From Dehalococcoides mccartyi (GTDB taxonomy: Bacteria; Chloroflexota; Dehalococcoidia; GIF9; DYGU01), in the NCBI GenBank assembly GCA_020724525.1, contig DYGU01000001.1, forward strand, positions 105,974 through 169,973: a stretch of 64,000 nt of DNA. The letters are read 5' to 3'. The position numbers and the translations under genes are program-made. Below, one piece after another: positions 1-8,872 of this stretch. The notes beneath the pieces were generated by a model. The model was given only the letters and a program-made list of their open reading frames with translations, made no database searches and was not told the origin of the DNA. Within the stretch, counting starts at the first letter, position 1. Each line of letters begins with the position of its first letter.

Positions 1-189
1 CAGAAGGTAACAGTGGGCGAAGGGTTTTTAGATTGTGGTAGAAACCTGGATAAATATTATATTCCTACCAGGTATCCCAATAGCTTCGAGTCAGGATGTC
101 CATATGAATACTTCACCAGGAGGGAAGCCGAGGATGCAGTCATTTATAGTAGAAGAATTATTGAATTCAGCAAGGGTATTCTGGCTTGA
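1..189 (+). CDS. C-terminal part of a HEPN-domain protein (5'-truncated by window edge)
   Basis: Frame 1 is open from base 1 and reads ...GRNLDKYYIPTRYPNSFESGCPYEYFTRREAEDAVIYSRRIIEFSKGILA*, typical of the C-terminus of HEPN proteins paired with MNT nucleotidyltransferases; absent from the ORF track because it is truncated. Confidence 0.75.
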   Translation, partial: QKVTVGEGFLDCGRNLDKYYIPTRYPNSFESGCPYEYFTRREAEDAVIYSRRIIEFSKGILA

Positions 190-523
190 CCAAGAAATTC
201 TAATTGAAGAAATCAATAAGGCGGCACGGAAGTTAGGCGAAGAAGACAGTAATATACTAAAGATTATTTTATTTGGCTCTTTAGCCGAGAGAAGAGGCAC
301 CCCTGGAAGCGATACCGATATTCTAATCATACTTAAGACGGATGATAAGGTTTTTATAAACAGGATCCCTGAGTGGCGTGAAAAATTCCACTTAAATTTT
401 CAGGTCGAGGTTTTCCCCTACACCGAGAGGGAACTGGATACCCCCCTTGTCTTAGAAGCGTTGAAGAAAGGAATCGTTTTATTTGAAAGAAAGAGCGAAC
501 CTTTCGAGGGTTGGCTCTACTAG
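134..523 (+). CDS. MNT-type minimal nucleotidyltransferase (antitoxin-like)
   Basis: ILFGSLAERRGTPGSDTDILIIL matches the GSxARGxxxxxSDxDLxV motif; likely start is the internal Met at 134, overlapping the HEPN ORF. Confidence 0.8.
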   Translation: MQSFIVEELLNSARVFWLDQEILIEEINKAARKLGEEDSNILKIILFGSLAERRGTPGSDTDILIILKTDDKVFINRIPEWREKFHLNFQVEVFPYTERELDTPLVLEALKKGIVLFERKSEPFEGWLY

Positions 524-539
524 TAAATACCAGCACTGA

Positions 540-806
540 CTAAGATTGGTCTTTGCGCACCTGCCTCGTCTTTTCCGATTCGGAGACAACTAACTGGGCT
601 AAATACTTGATGGCCTCAGCCATCTCTTTTCTTGTTTCGTCTTGTCCTTTTTCTATTCTCTCAAGGATGGCAAGAGTGTCCTGATGTGACTGCTTTATCA
701 AGGAAGTAGTATCCTCGTGCGCTTGCTTCATCCAGCGACCATTTCTCCATGTCAGATAAGTAAGTACACCGGCAAGTATTGTTACCGCAATTGCGAATAA
801 TTCCAT
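540..806 (-). CDS. Small protein, N-terminal TM segment plus coiled coil
   Basis: MELFAIAVTILAGVLTYLTW hydrophobic helix followed by charged heptad-like region. Confidence 0.5.
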   Translation of the reverse strand: MELFAIAVTILAGVLTYLTWRNGRWMKQAHEDTTSLIKQSHQDTLAILERIEKGQDETRKEMAEAIKYLAQLVVSESEKTRQVRKDQS

Positions 807-1500
807 TTCAACCTCTTATTTTTTCCATTCCGCATCTTTTTAAATCTGCTACCTCCAGTTTAGGAAACTAAATAGGGACTGTCAAGGCAGTTGCTTTTGT
901 CACTTTCAATTACTTTTGTTCTTGCACTGTTTTTGGCTGATCCACCTAATCCAATACTCGGACTAAACGATATTGTCTTCCCTCGCAAAGCTTACTTTGC
1001 CAGGCTAAAGGGAGAAAAATCTGCCAGTGAAGAAGCTGAAGGAGAGGTAAAAGAGCGTCTTACTTTAATCAACCGTCAGGGATTTTGGCAACTGGTGACC
1101 GATGCCCTCAAACACAATGCTTCAGGAAAAACCGTCCTGCTTAGATGTGCTGCTTCTGCAAGTATGAACTGGGATATCCAGGTATTTGAACCAGTCATAG
1201 TGCCGATAAATTAAAAAGCTGGCTTTTGACCGACCATCGGATTTTGTTTTTACTCGGGCAAAACTAATTAGAAGTTCATTGATTTTCCGGCGATCCTTCC
1301 TGGCGATTCAGCATCTTTCCAAAATTCCAACTCTTTTTCATTATGCGCCACTAGCCAGCAGACTAAAGCTACCTCAAAGTCAGTCCAGCTACTTCTAAAA
1401 TCATTAAGGCTCTCAATATTTCCTTTATTCCATTGAGTTTTACCTCTCTGGATAGGCAAGTAGAATATCCCTTGTACTTTAATATCTTTTTAGCCATGAT

Positions 1501-1866
1501 TTAACTTCCTTTGTATATTGGACAGTTATCTCTATTACATGAACCGGTTATCTTATTCCTTGTTTCTTCTGGGACCTCCTCGAGATATAATCTGTCTGCT
1601 CCACCTTTATTCTCAAGATGTTTACAGTATAAAGTCCAGGCTGGTGGATTTAACAAACCTGTAAGATGGAAATCAACCTGGAAAGCTTCCAGATATTGGC
1701 AATCTCTCAAGAAATTCCAGAAGTCAATTTCCTTAATCGTCTGCTCTAGTTTGTCTTTTATCCCCTGAAGAATTGAAGGAAGATGTTTTAAACATTCCCT
1801 CGCTTCATTTAATCGAAGTTTAAGTGTAATCTCCTTTCCTTCGGGTAATTTCTCTATAGCAACCAT
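1501..1866 (-). CDS. Hypothetical protein
   Basis: 121-aa ORF in the same orientation as the adjacent retropepsin-like ORF. Confidence 0.4.
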   Translation of the reverse strand: MVAIEKLPEGKEITLKLRLNEARECLKHLPSILQGIKDKLEQTIKEIDFWNFLRDCQYLEAFQVDFHLTGLLNPPAWTLYCKHLENKGGADRLYLEEVPEETRNKITGSCNRDNCPIYKGS

Positions 1867-1877
1867 TCTTGACTCCT

Positions 1878-2282
1878 CTAAAGGATAAAACTTCCTCGAT
1901 AAACCATCTCACCTCTCTTAAAGTCAAGTTCAAGCCCCCAGGTTTCCATAGTTGGTGAGCCAATTATCAATTCCGGTAAGCCCACTTCTTTACCTTCAAG
2001 CTCAACCTTCTTCGCTATATCCTTTGAAAGGTATATTCTCTCTGAAATCATATACTTGTCTATCGTCATCTCAGAATCGACATAGCTATCAATCACGATT
2101 TTTTGTCCATTTGCCAGAGCACCTTCCCAGAGCTTGACTAGTGGCTTGGTTGGAACTTTGCCAAAGAGCTCTTTAAGTTTAACATGCCCTATAATAATAA
2201 AACTGGAGCCAGAATCAAACAATGTCTTAACTTCACAAGTCTTTCCCTCAATTGTTACTTTTATATTCTTCCAGATTTGCAT
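1878..2282 (-). CDS. Retropepsin-like aspartic protease domain protein
   Basis: VKTLFDSGSSFIIIG (D-[ST]-G-[SA]-like motif) and ...LIIGSPTMETWGLELDFKRG second half. Confidence 0.65.
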   Translation of the reverse strand: MQIWKNIKVTIEGKTCEVKTLFDSGSSFIIIGHVKLKELFGKVPTKPLVKLWEGALANGQKIVIDSYVDSEMTIDKYMISERIYLSKDIAKKVELEGKEVGLPELIIGSPTMETWGLELDFKRGEMVYRGSFIL

Positions 2283-2456
2283 TTCAACTCCTTTGTTACA
2301 TTATTCGGTTTTCACAAACTTCTATTCTGACAATACCCGTTTTTCGAAGTTTGGTCAAGAACTCAAACGCAGACTTAGACCTCGGCGAGGTCAGCGGCAA
2401 ACCAGCGCTTTCATAGCTTTTTGGGCTTCCCCTCCCACTGAGGCAAAAAGAAGATA

Positions 2457-3008
2457 TTACTCGGACAGGCTCCTAGATATTTCCACATTGGTAAGGCTCA
2501 TCCTGTCCATGGGTGAGAACTTCCTAGGCTGGATGGTAACATGAGCTGAAGCTAAGGTTACATACCGCCTGACCATTTCCAGAGTGGTGTGTCCCAGAAT
2601 TTGCTCGAGAGAGAAGACATCCCCGCCATTAATCAGGTAGTTCGTAGCGAAGGTGTGACGGCAGAGCTGGGGGTGAAGGCGTTTAACCCACATCTGGAGC
2701 AAATCTAAAACTTCACCAGCAATGGAAATGCCTTCGTAATCGGTTTCAATTTTAATGCCCGGTAATAATTTGTTGAGGACGATTTCCCAGTCCCCCTGCT
2801 TTACTGGTGGTAACAGGAGGTTCCATCGCTCAAAGACTCTACCTCTGAAAGAACGGTAATTTAGGAGTTCGGCAGATGTGAGTTTCAAGGATTTTTGATT
2901 GCCCGATGCCACGATGTAAAAAGGAGGCTCAGATTCATGACGCTCAATGGTAACTCCGCAATCTCGAATTGCTTCAAAAAAGGTCTTGTCATGGGAATCA
3001 TTTGTCAC
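2457..3008 (-). CDS. Chimeric ORF: phage/island protein N-terminus joined to tyrosine recombinase C-terminus
   Basis: C-terminus LCRHTFATNYLINGGDVFSLEQILGHTTLEMVRRYVTLA is a tyrosine recombinase catalytic segment (HxxR...LGH...Y); the N-terminal half is unrelated. Confidence 0.65.
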   Translation of the reverse strand: MTNDSHDKTFFEAIRDCGVTIERHESEPPFYIVASGNQKSLKLTSAELLNYRSFRGRVFERWNLLLPPVKQGDWEIVLNKLLPGIKIETDYEGISIAGEVLDLLQMWVKRLHPQLCRHTFATNYLINGGDVFSLEQILGHTTLEMVRRYVTLASAHVTIQPRKFSPMDRMSLTNVEISRSLSE

Positions 3009-3402
3009 CTCCTATTAAGTCGCTAAGTCCCCGTAGATTCCAAGGTTGTCTATTAGGCTTATGTTTGGAGGGTTTTCGTCGGTTGCCTTCAATCGGAAGA
3101 AGAAAGTGTTCCTCGTTTGCCTCTAAGATTTGGGCAATCGATTTCAGTCCTTCACTCACCTCGTCCAATTTGGAACTGATTTCTTCCAACGAGTGAGCAA
3201 TTCGTTCTAATGAATCCTCAATCCCCGCCGTCTCCATAGCATTCGCTATATAGGGGAGGGCTTGCAAAGCTTTGATAATGAGCTCAGCCCAAACTTCAGG
3301 TGGTGGTGAACCTTCCGCAAAGCTATTCCACCATGCCCATAGCTCTTCCGACGGGGTAAGCGGTTCAGGTTCACTTTCTGAGTCTATATCTCGCCCAATC
3401 AC
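2998..3402 (-). CDS. Hypothetical acidic protein
   Basis: 134-aa ORF, GTG start overlapping stop of upstream reading frame. Confidence 0.4.
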   Translation of the reverse strand: MIGRDIDSESEPEPLTPSEELWAWWNSFAEGSPPPEVWAELIIKALQALPYIANAMETAGIEDSLERIAHSLEEISSKLDEVSEGLKSIAQILEANEEHFLLPIEGNRRKPSKHKPNRQPWNLRGLSDLIGGDK

Positions 3403-3581
3403 TGCTCCCCCATCTCTATCCTGTGCTTCAGGTCTGCCTTCAGGATTTCAAGACTCCTAACTACATCCTTCAGCTTCGAACTTGGTATGCGAATTAAGAG
3501 AAGATAAGCGTTGGGGGTAACTTCCAATTGCCGGACATAGCCGTCAGTCCTCAAGTCGTCCCTTCTATAGCCTCTTTGTCC
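3399..3581 (-). pseudogene. Degenerate small paralog B of tandem pair
   Basis: Reads DDLRTDGYVRQLEVTPNAYLLLIRIPSSKLKDVVRSLEILKADLKHRIEMGEQ*, no canonical start. Confidence 0.5.
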
Positions 3582-3588
3582 CTAAACT

Positions 3589-3802
3589 TTATTCTTGCCC
3601 CAAATCTATACGATGTTTAATGTCCTGGCGTATGATGTCTATGGTTCTCAGCAAAGCTTTCAAACTAACTCCAGGGCGACGCAGGAGAGCACCACTAGCG
3701 TTCGGGAAAATCTCCAAGTTGCCGATAAATCCTTCCCGACGTAACTCATCCAGGATGTAAGCTACTCCAGTTTTCCCTACTTTGATAAAGTTTTTTTGAC
3801 AT
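3589..3802 (-). pseudogene. Small paralog A of tandem pair, frameshifted in a 7-A run
   Basis: ATG TCA A7 ...; removing one A gives MSKNFIKVGKTGVAYILDELRREGFIGNLEIFPNASGALLRRPGVSLKALLRTIDIIRQDIKHRIDLGQE*. Confidence 0.5.
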
Positions 3803-3916
3803 TGTTATCTTCCTTTCCTATAATTAATAAAAAGTAAGAGCACACTAATATTGTCTTTCCTTTAGTAAAGGTTTGCCATTATTTTTTACAACATTTTGAA
3901 CATTAAGGAGAAAAAG

Positions 3917-4195
3917 ATGCGTAAGTGCCCAAGGTGTGGCTTGAAGCTGTTTTACGAGCCAAATATCTTTTGTCCCGATTGCAAGGAAAAGGTTTCTAAA
4001 GAGCTCGAAAAGGTAGAAAAACCTACCCTGACGGCGAAAGAGATAGGTGATAAGATAGGATATTGTGCCAGGCATCTAACGCGTTTGGCGCCAGAAGGGT
4101 TGCTGGAGAAATATGGTATTCCCGAGCCTATCAAACGAGAGGGGAAGTATCTGTGGCTAAAAAGGAAGTTCAGGACTTTCTCAATGGTAAAGTGA
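3917..4195 (+). CDS. Zinc-ribbon / HTH (excisionase-like) N-terminal part
   Basis: MRKCPRCGLKLFYEPNIFCPDCKEK zinc ribbon then HTH-like KEIGDKIGYCARHLTRLAPEGLLEKYGIPEPIKREGKYLWLK. Confidence 0.55.
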   Translation: MRKCPRCGLKLFYEPNIFCPDCKEKVSKELEKVEKPTLTAKEIGDKIGYCARHLTRLAPEGLLEKYGIPEPIKREGKYLWLKRKFRTFSMVK

Positions 4196-4419
4196 AAACT
4201 CCAGCCCTATCTAAACAGCTTCAGGCACTTTCGGAAGCGCAAGCCAAGAAACTCGAGGCCTTGGTTGAGCTTCATGGTGGCATACATATTGACCCAGCGA
4301 CGGGTCAATATAAGATTGGGCGACTTGAGGAAATAATAACTCGCATATATAGCAAAGAGAGTAACGAAACCAAGTCGACGCTTGAGGTCATCCCTTGGTA
4401 CTATGTTGAAGATGCATAA
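4153..4419 (+). CDS. C-terminal continuation of the zinc-ribbon/HTH protein in the -1 frame, or separate ORF with GTG start
   Basis: KKEVQDFLNGKVKTPALSKQLQALSEAQAKKLEAL... continues the HTH wing after WLK. Confidence 0.45.
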   Translation: MAKKEVQDFLNGKVKTPALSKQLQALSEAQAKKLEALVELHGGIHIDPATGQYKIGRLEEIITRIYSKESNETKSTLEVIPWYYVEDA

Positions 4420-4700
4420 TGAGAAAAGAAAAGATTGACCGAAAGTTGGCAAAAGAAGCAGAAAAAATTAAAAGAACGATTGAGAAAGTAGAAAGACTGA
4501 AGGTAGAGCTTGAGAAAAGGGGTATCCAGGTAGAAAACCCCATAAATCTTAACACGCTTTACCTAACTACTGCCATTACAGATTCCATAAAAGACACAAG
4601 AAATCTGCTTCTGGCTATCCTTTTGCCTATACTAATTCTCATACTTGGGACTATTGTTGGATTTGGTATCGCAATCCTAATACAGTTACCTGGAGCTTAA
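4419..4700 (+). CDS. Small coiled-coil protein with C-terminal TM segment
   Basis: Charged N-terminus and LLLAILLPILILILGTIVGFGIAILI. Confidence 0.5.
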   Translation: MRKEKIDRKLAKEAEKIKRTIEKVERLKVELEKRGIQVENPINLNTLYLTTAITDSIKDTRNLLLAILLPILILILGTIVGFGIAILIQLPGA

Positions 4701-4729
4701 ACCTTCAGCCTATCAGCAACCCCAAACTT

Positions 4730-5627
4730 CTAATGCTGTGCTCTTACATCAGAATCAGCCAGATTGGAATAGTGTCTGGTCATCTGAAGTGAGCTGTGCC
4801 CTAACTTCTTTTGCAGGCTAAACGGGTCGCCACCATTCCTCAAATAGATGACCGAGCTTGTGTGCCTTAGTTTATGGGGATAACATCTGTTAAGTCCCGC
4901 CTTGGCACCATAGTGTCCGACAATTTTCTCTATACGCTCGGCAGTAAGCGGTCGTCCATCCTGTGTCAGCCAAAAGTAATCATTAGCTAAAGGCTGAGGA
5001 CAATGCTTCAGTTCATACTTTAGCAGTGCTTTGGCTACTTTTTGACCGAAGGGGATATAGCGCTCCTTGCTGCCTTTGCCCATGACCCTTAGATAGCCAT
5101 TCTCAAAGTCAACATCGCCAGCTTTAAGTCCCGCAAGCTCAGAAAGCCTTACTGCTGTATCAATTAGCGTGAGCATAAGAGCATAATTTCTAAAAACCAA
5201 TATTATTCTTCTTATCCGGCTGAGACAATAACTTTTCTACCTCCTTCTCTGAAAACGTGGGCACGACCTTTTTGCGAGCTTTGGGCATCTTGACTTTTTC
5301 CATTGGATTAGATTCAATTAGCTCGTCACGATAAAGGTAGCTAAAGAAGGTCTTTATTCCCCCACAATATGTTCGGATGGATTGAGCTGAGAGCTTAGCT
5401 TGCTGAGGCTTATTGAAGGGATGGTTAGAAAATTTATGTGTATCCTGAAGGGCAATAATAAAGCGCCTTAAATCGCCAGCAGTGATGTTTGTGATTTCCT
5501 GATTGTTGCCAAGAAACTTGCTAAAGTGGCTAACGCTCTGAGCAACATGCCTAATGCTCTTAGGGGATTTTCCCTCAGCCTTAGCATAAATACGATAAGC
5601 TGCCAGAGCATCAGGAAGAGTTGTCAA
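4730..5627 (-). pseudogene. Tyrosine recombinase/integrase split in two frames
   Basis: ORFs 5190..5627 (SAM-like N-domain) and 4730..5200 (TAVRLSELAGLKAGDVDFEN...HKLRHTSSVIYLRNGGDPFSLQKKLGHSSLQMTRHYSNL) form one integrase; frame break at GGT TTT TAG. Confidence 0.8.
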
Positions 5628-5731
5628 CTCAAACTCCTTAGCCTGACAGCTTAAGTCATTATTCGCCGACGGTCTACAACTTTTTGCTACATTTCGTGCA
5701 TGAAAATCAGCTGCTCTGCTTAGCTTTGAAC

Positions 5732-5804
5732 TGAGCCGCAGAGGACTCGAACCTCTAACCGGCTGATTAAGAGTCAGCTGCTCTGCCTGTTGAGCTAGCG
5801 GCCC
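5732..5804 (-). tRNA. tRNA-Lys(CTT)
   Basis: Reverse complement GGGCCGCTAGCTC...GACTCTTAATC...GGTTCGAGTCCTCTGCGGCTCA, 7-bp acceptor stem, anticodon CTT. Confidence 0.92.
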
Positions 5805-5901
5805 TGCGAGTTATGGTAACAGTCTGTAGTGCTGAAGTCAATTAGCACCCCAACAAGAAGAAACAGGCTCTTTACGGACAGAACATTATTAGTGAGTAAA
5901 G

Positions 5902-6156
5902 TCAGGCAGGGATTTCTTTCAACTCAAAGCGATAGTTTTCGATAACCGGGTTTGCCAAAAGTTTGTGACACATCTCCTGGACCTGGGAGTGGGCTTTTTT
6001 AGGGTCATTTTCGTCTATCCGGATTTCCATATATTTACCAGCACGGACACCAGTAACAGTACTAAAACCCAGATTGTGTAAGGCGCCTTTGATAGTTAAG
6101 CCCTGAGGGTCATTAACTGTGGGCTTGAGAGTTATGTAGACTTTAGCCAGATACAA
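5902..6156 (-). CDS. purS: Phosphoribosylformylglycinamidine synthase subunit PurS
   Basis: AKVYITLKPTVNDPQGLTIKGALHNLGF... and position next to purC. Confidence 0.9.
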   Translation of the reverse strand: MYLAKVYITLKPTVNDPQGLTIKGALHNLGFSTVTGVRAGKYMEIRIDENDPKKAHSQVQEMCHKLLANPVIENYRFELKEIPA

Positions 6157-7048
6157 GCTTTAGCTCCTTGCCGGTGAGACGACGGTAGGCTTCCTGGTAT
6201 CTCTCAGATGTCTCTTTGACTATCTCCGGTGGCAGCTCTGGTGCCGGGGGCTCTTTATTCCAGCCCGAAGCTGTAAGCCAGTCCCGAACTGGTTGTTTAT
6301 CAAAACTGGGCTGAGACTGCCCCACAGTATATTGGCTGGCATCCCAGAAGCGACTTGAGTCTGGAGTTAAAAGCTCGTCAATGAGAATAAGCTGGTTATC
6401 AACAGTGCCAAATTCAAACTTGGTATCGGCAATGATAATTCCCCGCTTCTGAGCGTAACTCCGGGCATAGTTATAAATGGTTAGACTCGCCTGCTCAAGC
6501 CTCTGAGCTAAAGTCTTGCCCACCAATTCTTCCAGGTCTCTTTTAGTCAAAGGCTGGTCATGCCCCGTCTCAGCTTTAGTAGTTGGGGCAAAAAGAGGCA
6601 TGGGCAATTCCTCACTTTCCTTTAGTCCTTTGGGCACAGACCTTCCCGAGATAGTGCCCTTTTCTTTGTATTCTGCCCAGGCTGAGCCGGAGAGATAGCC
6701 GCGGACAACGCACTCAACAGGGATGCGCTGGGCTTTTTTGACAATCATAGAGCGACCCAAAATGTAATCAGGAACGGCATCGGGAGAAAGACATTGGGAA
6801 AGGCCACTCACTTCATTAACTACCTTTATTAGATGGTTGGGTATCAGGTGAGAAGTTTTCTCAAACCAGAAGGCGGAAATTTGGTTGAGCACCAGTCCCT
6901 TAGTAGGTATAGCACAGGGGAGGACTACATCAAAAGCCGAGATACGGTCTGTAGCCACTATGAGTAACTTGTCACCAAGGTCATAAGTATCCCGGACTTT
7001 GCCCCGGCAAAACAAAGGTAAAGGTAAATCAGTCCCAAACAAAACCAT
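6143..7048 (-). CDS. purC: SAICAR synthetase
   Basis: GKVRDTYDLGDKLLIVATDRISAFDVVLP; internal Met at 7048 is a better start than the ORF-track 7168. Confidence 0.95.
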   Translation of the reverse strand: MVLFGTDLPLPLFCRGKVRDTYDLGDKLLIVATDRISAFDVVLPCAIPTKGLVLNQISAFWFEKTSHLIPNHLIKVVNEVSGLSQCLSPDAVPDYILGRSMIVKKAQRIPVECVVRGYLSGSAWAEYKEKGTISGRSVPKGLKESEELPMPLFAPTTKAETGHDQPLTKRDLEELVGKTLAQRLEQASLTIYNYARSYAQKRGIIIADTKFEFGTVDNQLILIDELLTPDSSRFWDASQYTVGQSQPSFDKQPVRDWLTASGWNKEPPAPELPPEIVKETSERYQEAYRRLTGKELKLVSG

Positions 7049-7061
7049 CCTGGGACCTCCC

Positions 7062-8399
7062 TTATACTGCCCTTGGAGCCAGCTCGCCAGTCTCCCCTTT
7101 CTCCCTTTCTTTAAGCCCCAATCGGGCAAAAATTTTGTCGACATATTTCGAGTAGTAGCCATAGTCAAATAGAGATTCTAACTCTTTCGGTGACAAATTA
7201 AGCGTTATCTCTGGGTCAGCTTTAAGCAGGTTAAGCAAGCCAATCTTTTCCTGCCAGGCTTTCATGGAGTTTCGCTGGACTATTTGGTAAGCCTTCTGCC
7301 GGTCTACCCCTTTCTCTATCAAAGCCAACATGACTCTTTGAGAAAAGACCAATCCTTGAGTAATATCAAGGTTACAGCGCATATTATCCGGGTAGACCTG
7401 AAGTCCCTTCATTACTGAGGTAAACAAATTAAGAATGTAATCTAAAACGAGGCAAGAATCAGGGAAAATAATTCGTTCCGTGGAGGAATGGCTGATATCC
7501 CGCTCGTGCCATAAAGCGATGTTTTCCAGAGAAGTCAGGGCATAACCCCGGACAAGCCGAGCCAGCCCACAAATACGCTCGCACAGTTCCGGATTTCGCT
7601 TATGGGGCATGGCTGAAGAACCAGTCTGTCCAGCTTCAAACGGTTCTTCTACTTCGCTGATCTCAGTGCGTTGCAGACTTCTGATTTCAGTAGCGAACTT
7701 TTCCAAGGAACTGGCAATAATGGCTAAGGTAGTAATAAATTGGGCATGGTGGTCACGCTGGATTATCTGACTGGAGATAGAGGCTGGAGCGAGCTCTAAT
7801 TTGGCGCAAACCCTTTCCTCAATCTCAGGAGGAACTGTGGCATAAGTACCCACGACCCCTGATAGTTTACCAACAGCAACAGCTTTTTTGGCTTCAGCCT
7901 GTCTCTGGGCATTACGCTTCATTTCCTCCACCCACAAAGCCATCTTAAGACCAAAAGTAGTCGGTTCAGCATGGACACCATGAGTCCGCCCCATCATAAT
8001 AGTATATTTATGCTTTACTGCTTGCTCTTCCAGGACCGCAATAAGTTTATCTATGTCTTCGGCTAAAAGGTCAGCAGCTTCCACCAACTGGAGACTTAGA
8101 GCCGTATCCATAATATCGGAAGAAGTAAGTCCAAGGTGGATAAAACGGGACTCATCGCCGAGGCTTTCAGAAACAGAACGGAGGAAAGCTGTCATATCAT
8201 GATGGGTAACTTTGAGGTGTTCAGTAATGCGCTCCAGGTCATAGCAAGCTGTCCTGATTCTGGTAAGGGCTTCTTCAGGTATGGCACCAAGTTCTGCCCA
8301 GGCTTCGCAAGCAGCCATCTCTATCTGGAGCCATTTGTCAAATTTGTTCTTTTCCGACCATATCTTTTTCATCTGGGGTCGGGAATAGCGTTCAATCAA
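7062..8399 (-). CDS. purB: Adenylosuccinate lyase
   Basis: Signature GSSAMPHKRNP. Confidence 0.97.
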   Translation of the reverse strand: MIERYSRPQMKKIWSEKNKFDKWLQIEMAACEAWAELGAIPEEALTRIRTACYDLERITEHLKVTHHDMTAFLRSVSESLGDESRFIHLGLTSSDIMDTALSLQLVEAADLLAEDIDKLIAVLEEQAVKHKYTIMMGRTHGVHAEPTTFGLKMALWVEEMKRNAQRQAEAKKAVAVGKLSGVVGTYATVPPEIEERVCAKLELAPASISSQIIQRDHHAQFITTLAIIASSLEKFATEIRSLQRTEISEVEEPFEAGQTGSSAMPHKRNPELCERICGLARLVRGYALTSLENIALWHERDISHSSTERIIFPDSCLVLDYILNLFTSVMKGLQVYPDNMRCNLDITQGLVFSQRVMLALIEKGVDRQKAYQIVQRNSMKAWQEKIGLLNLLKADPEITLNLSPKELESLFDYGYYSKYVDKIFARLGLKEREKGETGELAPRAV

Positions 8400-8413
8400 T
8401 AACGTCTCCTTTC

Positions 8414-8872
8414 TTAACCTTCAGCTAAACTGCGACGATATTTTTGATAAGCTTCCTTTATATTACTGTATTTCAAAGACAAAATCTGGGCAGCAAGAAG
8501 AGCGGCATTTTTGACTCCCGAAGTGCCAATGCCAACACAGGCTACAGATATACCAGCTGGCATCTGGACAATAGAATAAAGCGAATCAACACCTTTAAGC
8601 TCACTAGTAGGTAAGGGTATGCCAATAACTGGTAACGTCGTCCAACTGGCTAAGACTCCGGGTAAATGAGCCGCACTACCGGCACCAGCAATAATAATCT
8701 CTATGCCCCGGTCTTCAGCTTTTAGGGCATACTCTCTCACCTTTTCTGGATTTCTATGGGCTGACATAATAGAGACTTCATACTCGATACCAAGTTGCCT
8801 AAGCAAATCTAACGCTGGCTGCATTAGAGGCTCATCTGTTTTGCTACCCATAATAATACTAACAATGGGCAT
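8414..8872 (-). CDS. purE: N5-carboxyaminoimidazole ribonucleotide mutase
   Basis: MGSKTDEPLM...SAHRNPEKV...AGAGSAAHLPGVLA. Confidence 0.96.
   Translation of the reverse strand: MPIVSIIMGSKTDEPLMQPALDLLRQLGIEYEVSIMSAHRNPEKVREYALKAEDRGIEIIIAGAGSAAHLPGVLASWTTLPVIGIPLPTSELKGVDSLYSIVQMPAGISVACVGIGTSGVKNAALLAAQILSLKYSNIKEAYQKYRRSLAEG

Noticed and set aside
891-1214. 107-aa plus-strand ORF
   Set aside because: No recognisable domain, and orientation opposite to the next genes; may be a remnant but cannot be supported.
7049-7168. N-terminal extension of purC ORF into purB
   Set aside because: Overlaps conserved purB C-terminus; the Met at 7048 precedes the conserved SAICAR synthetase start.
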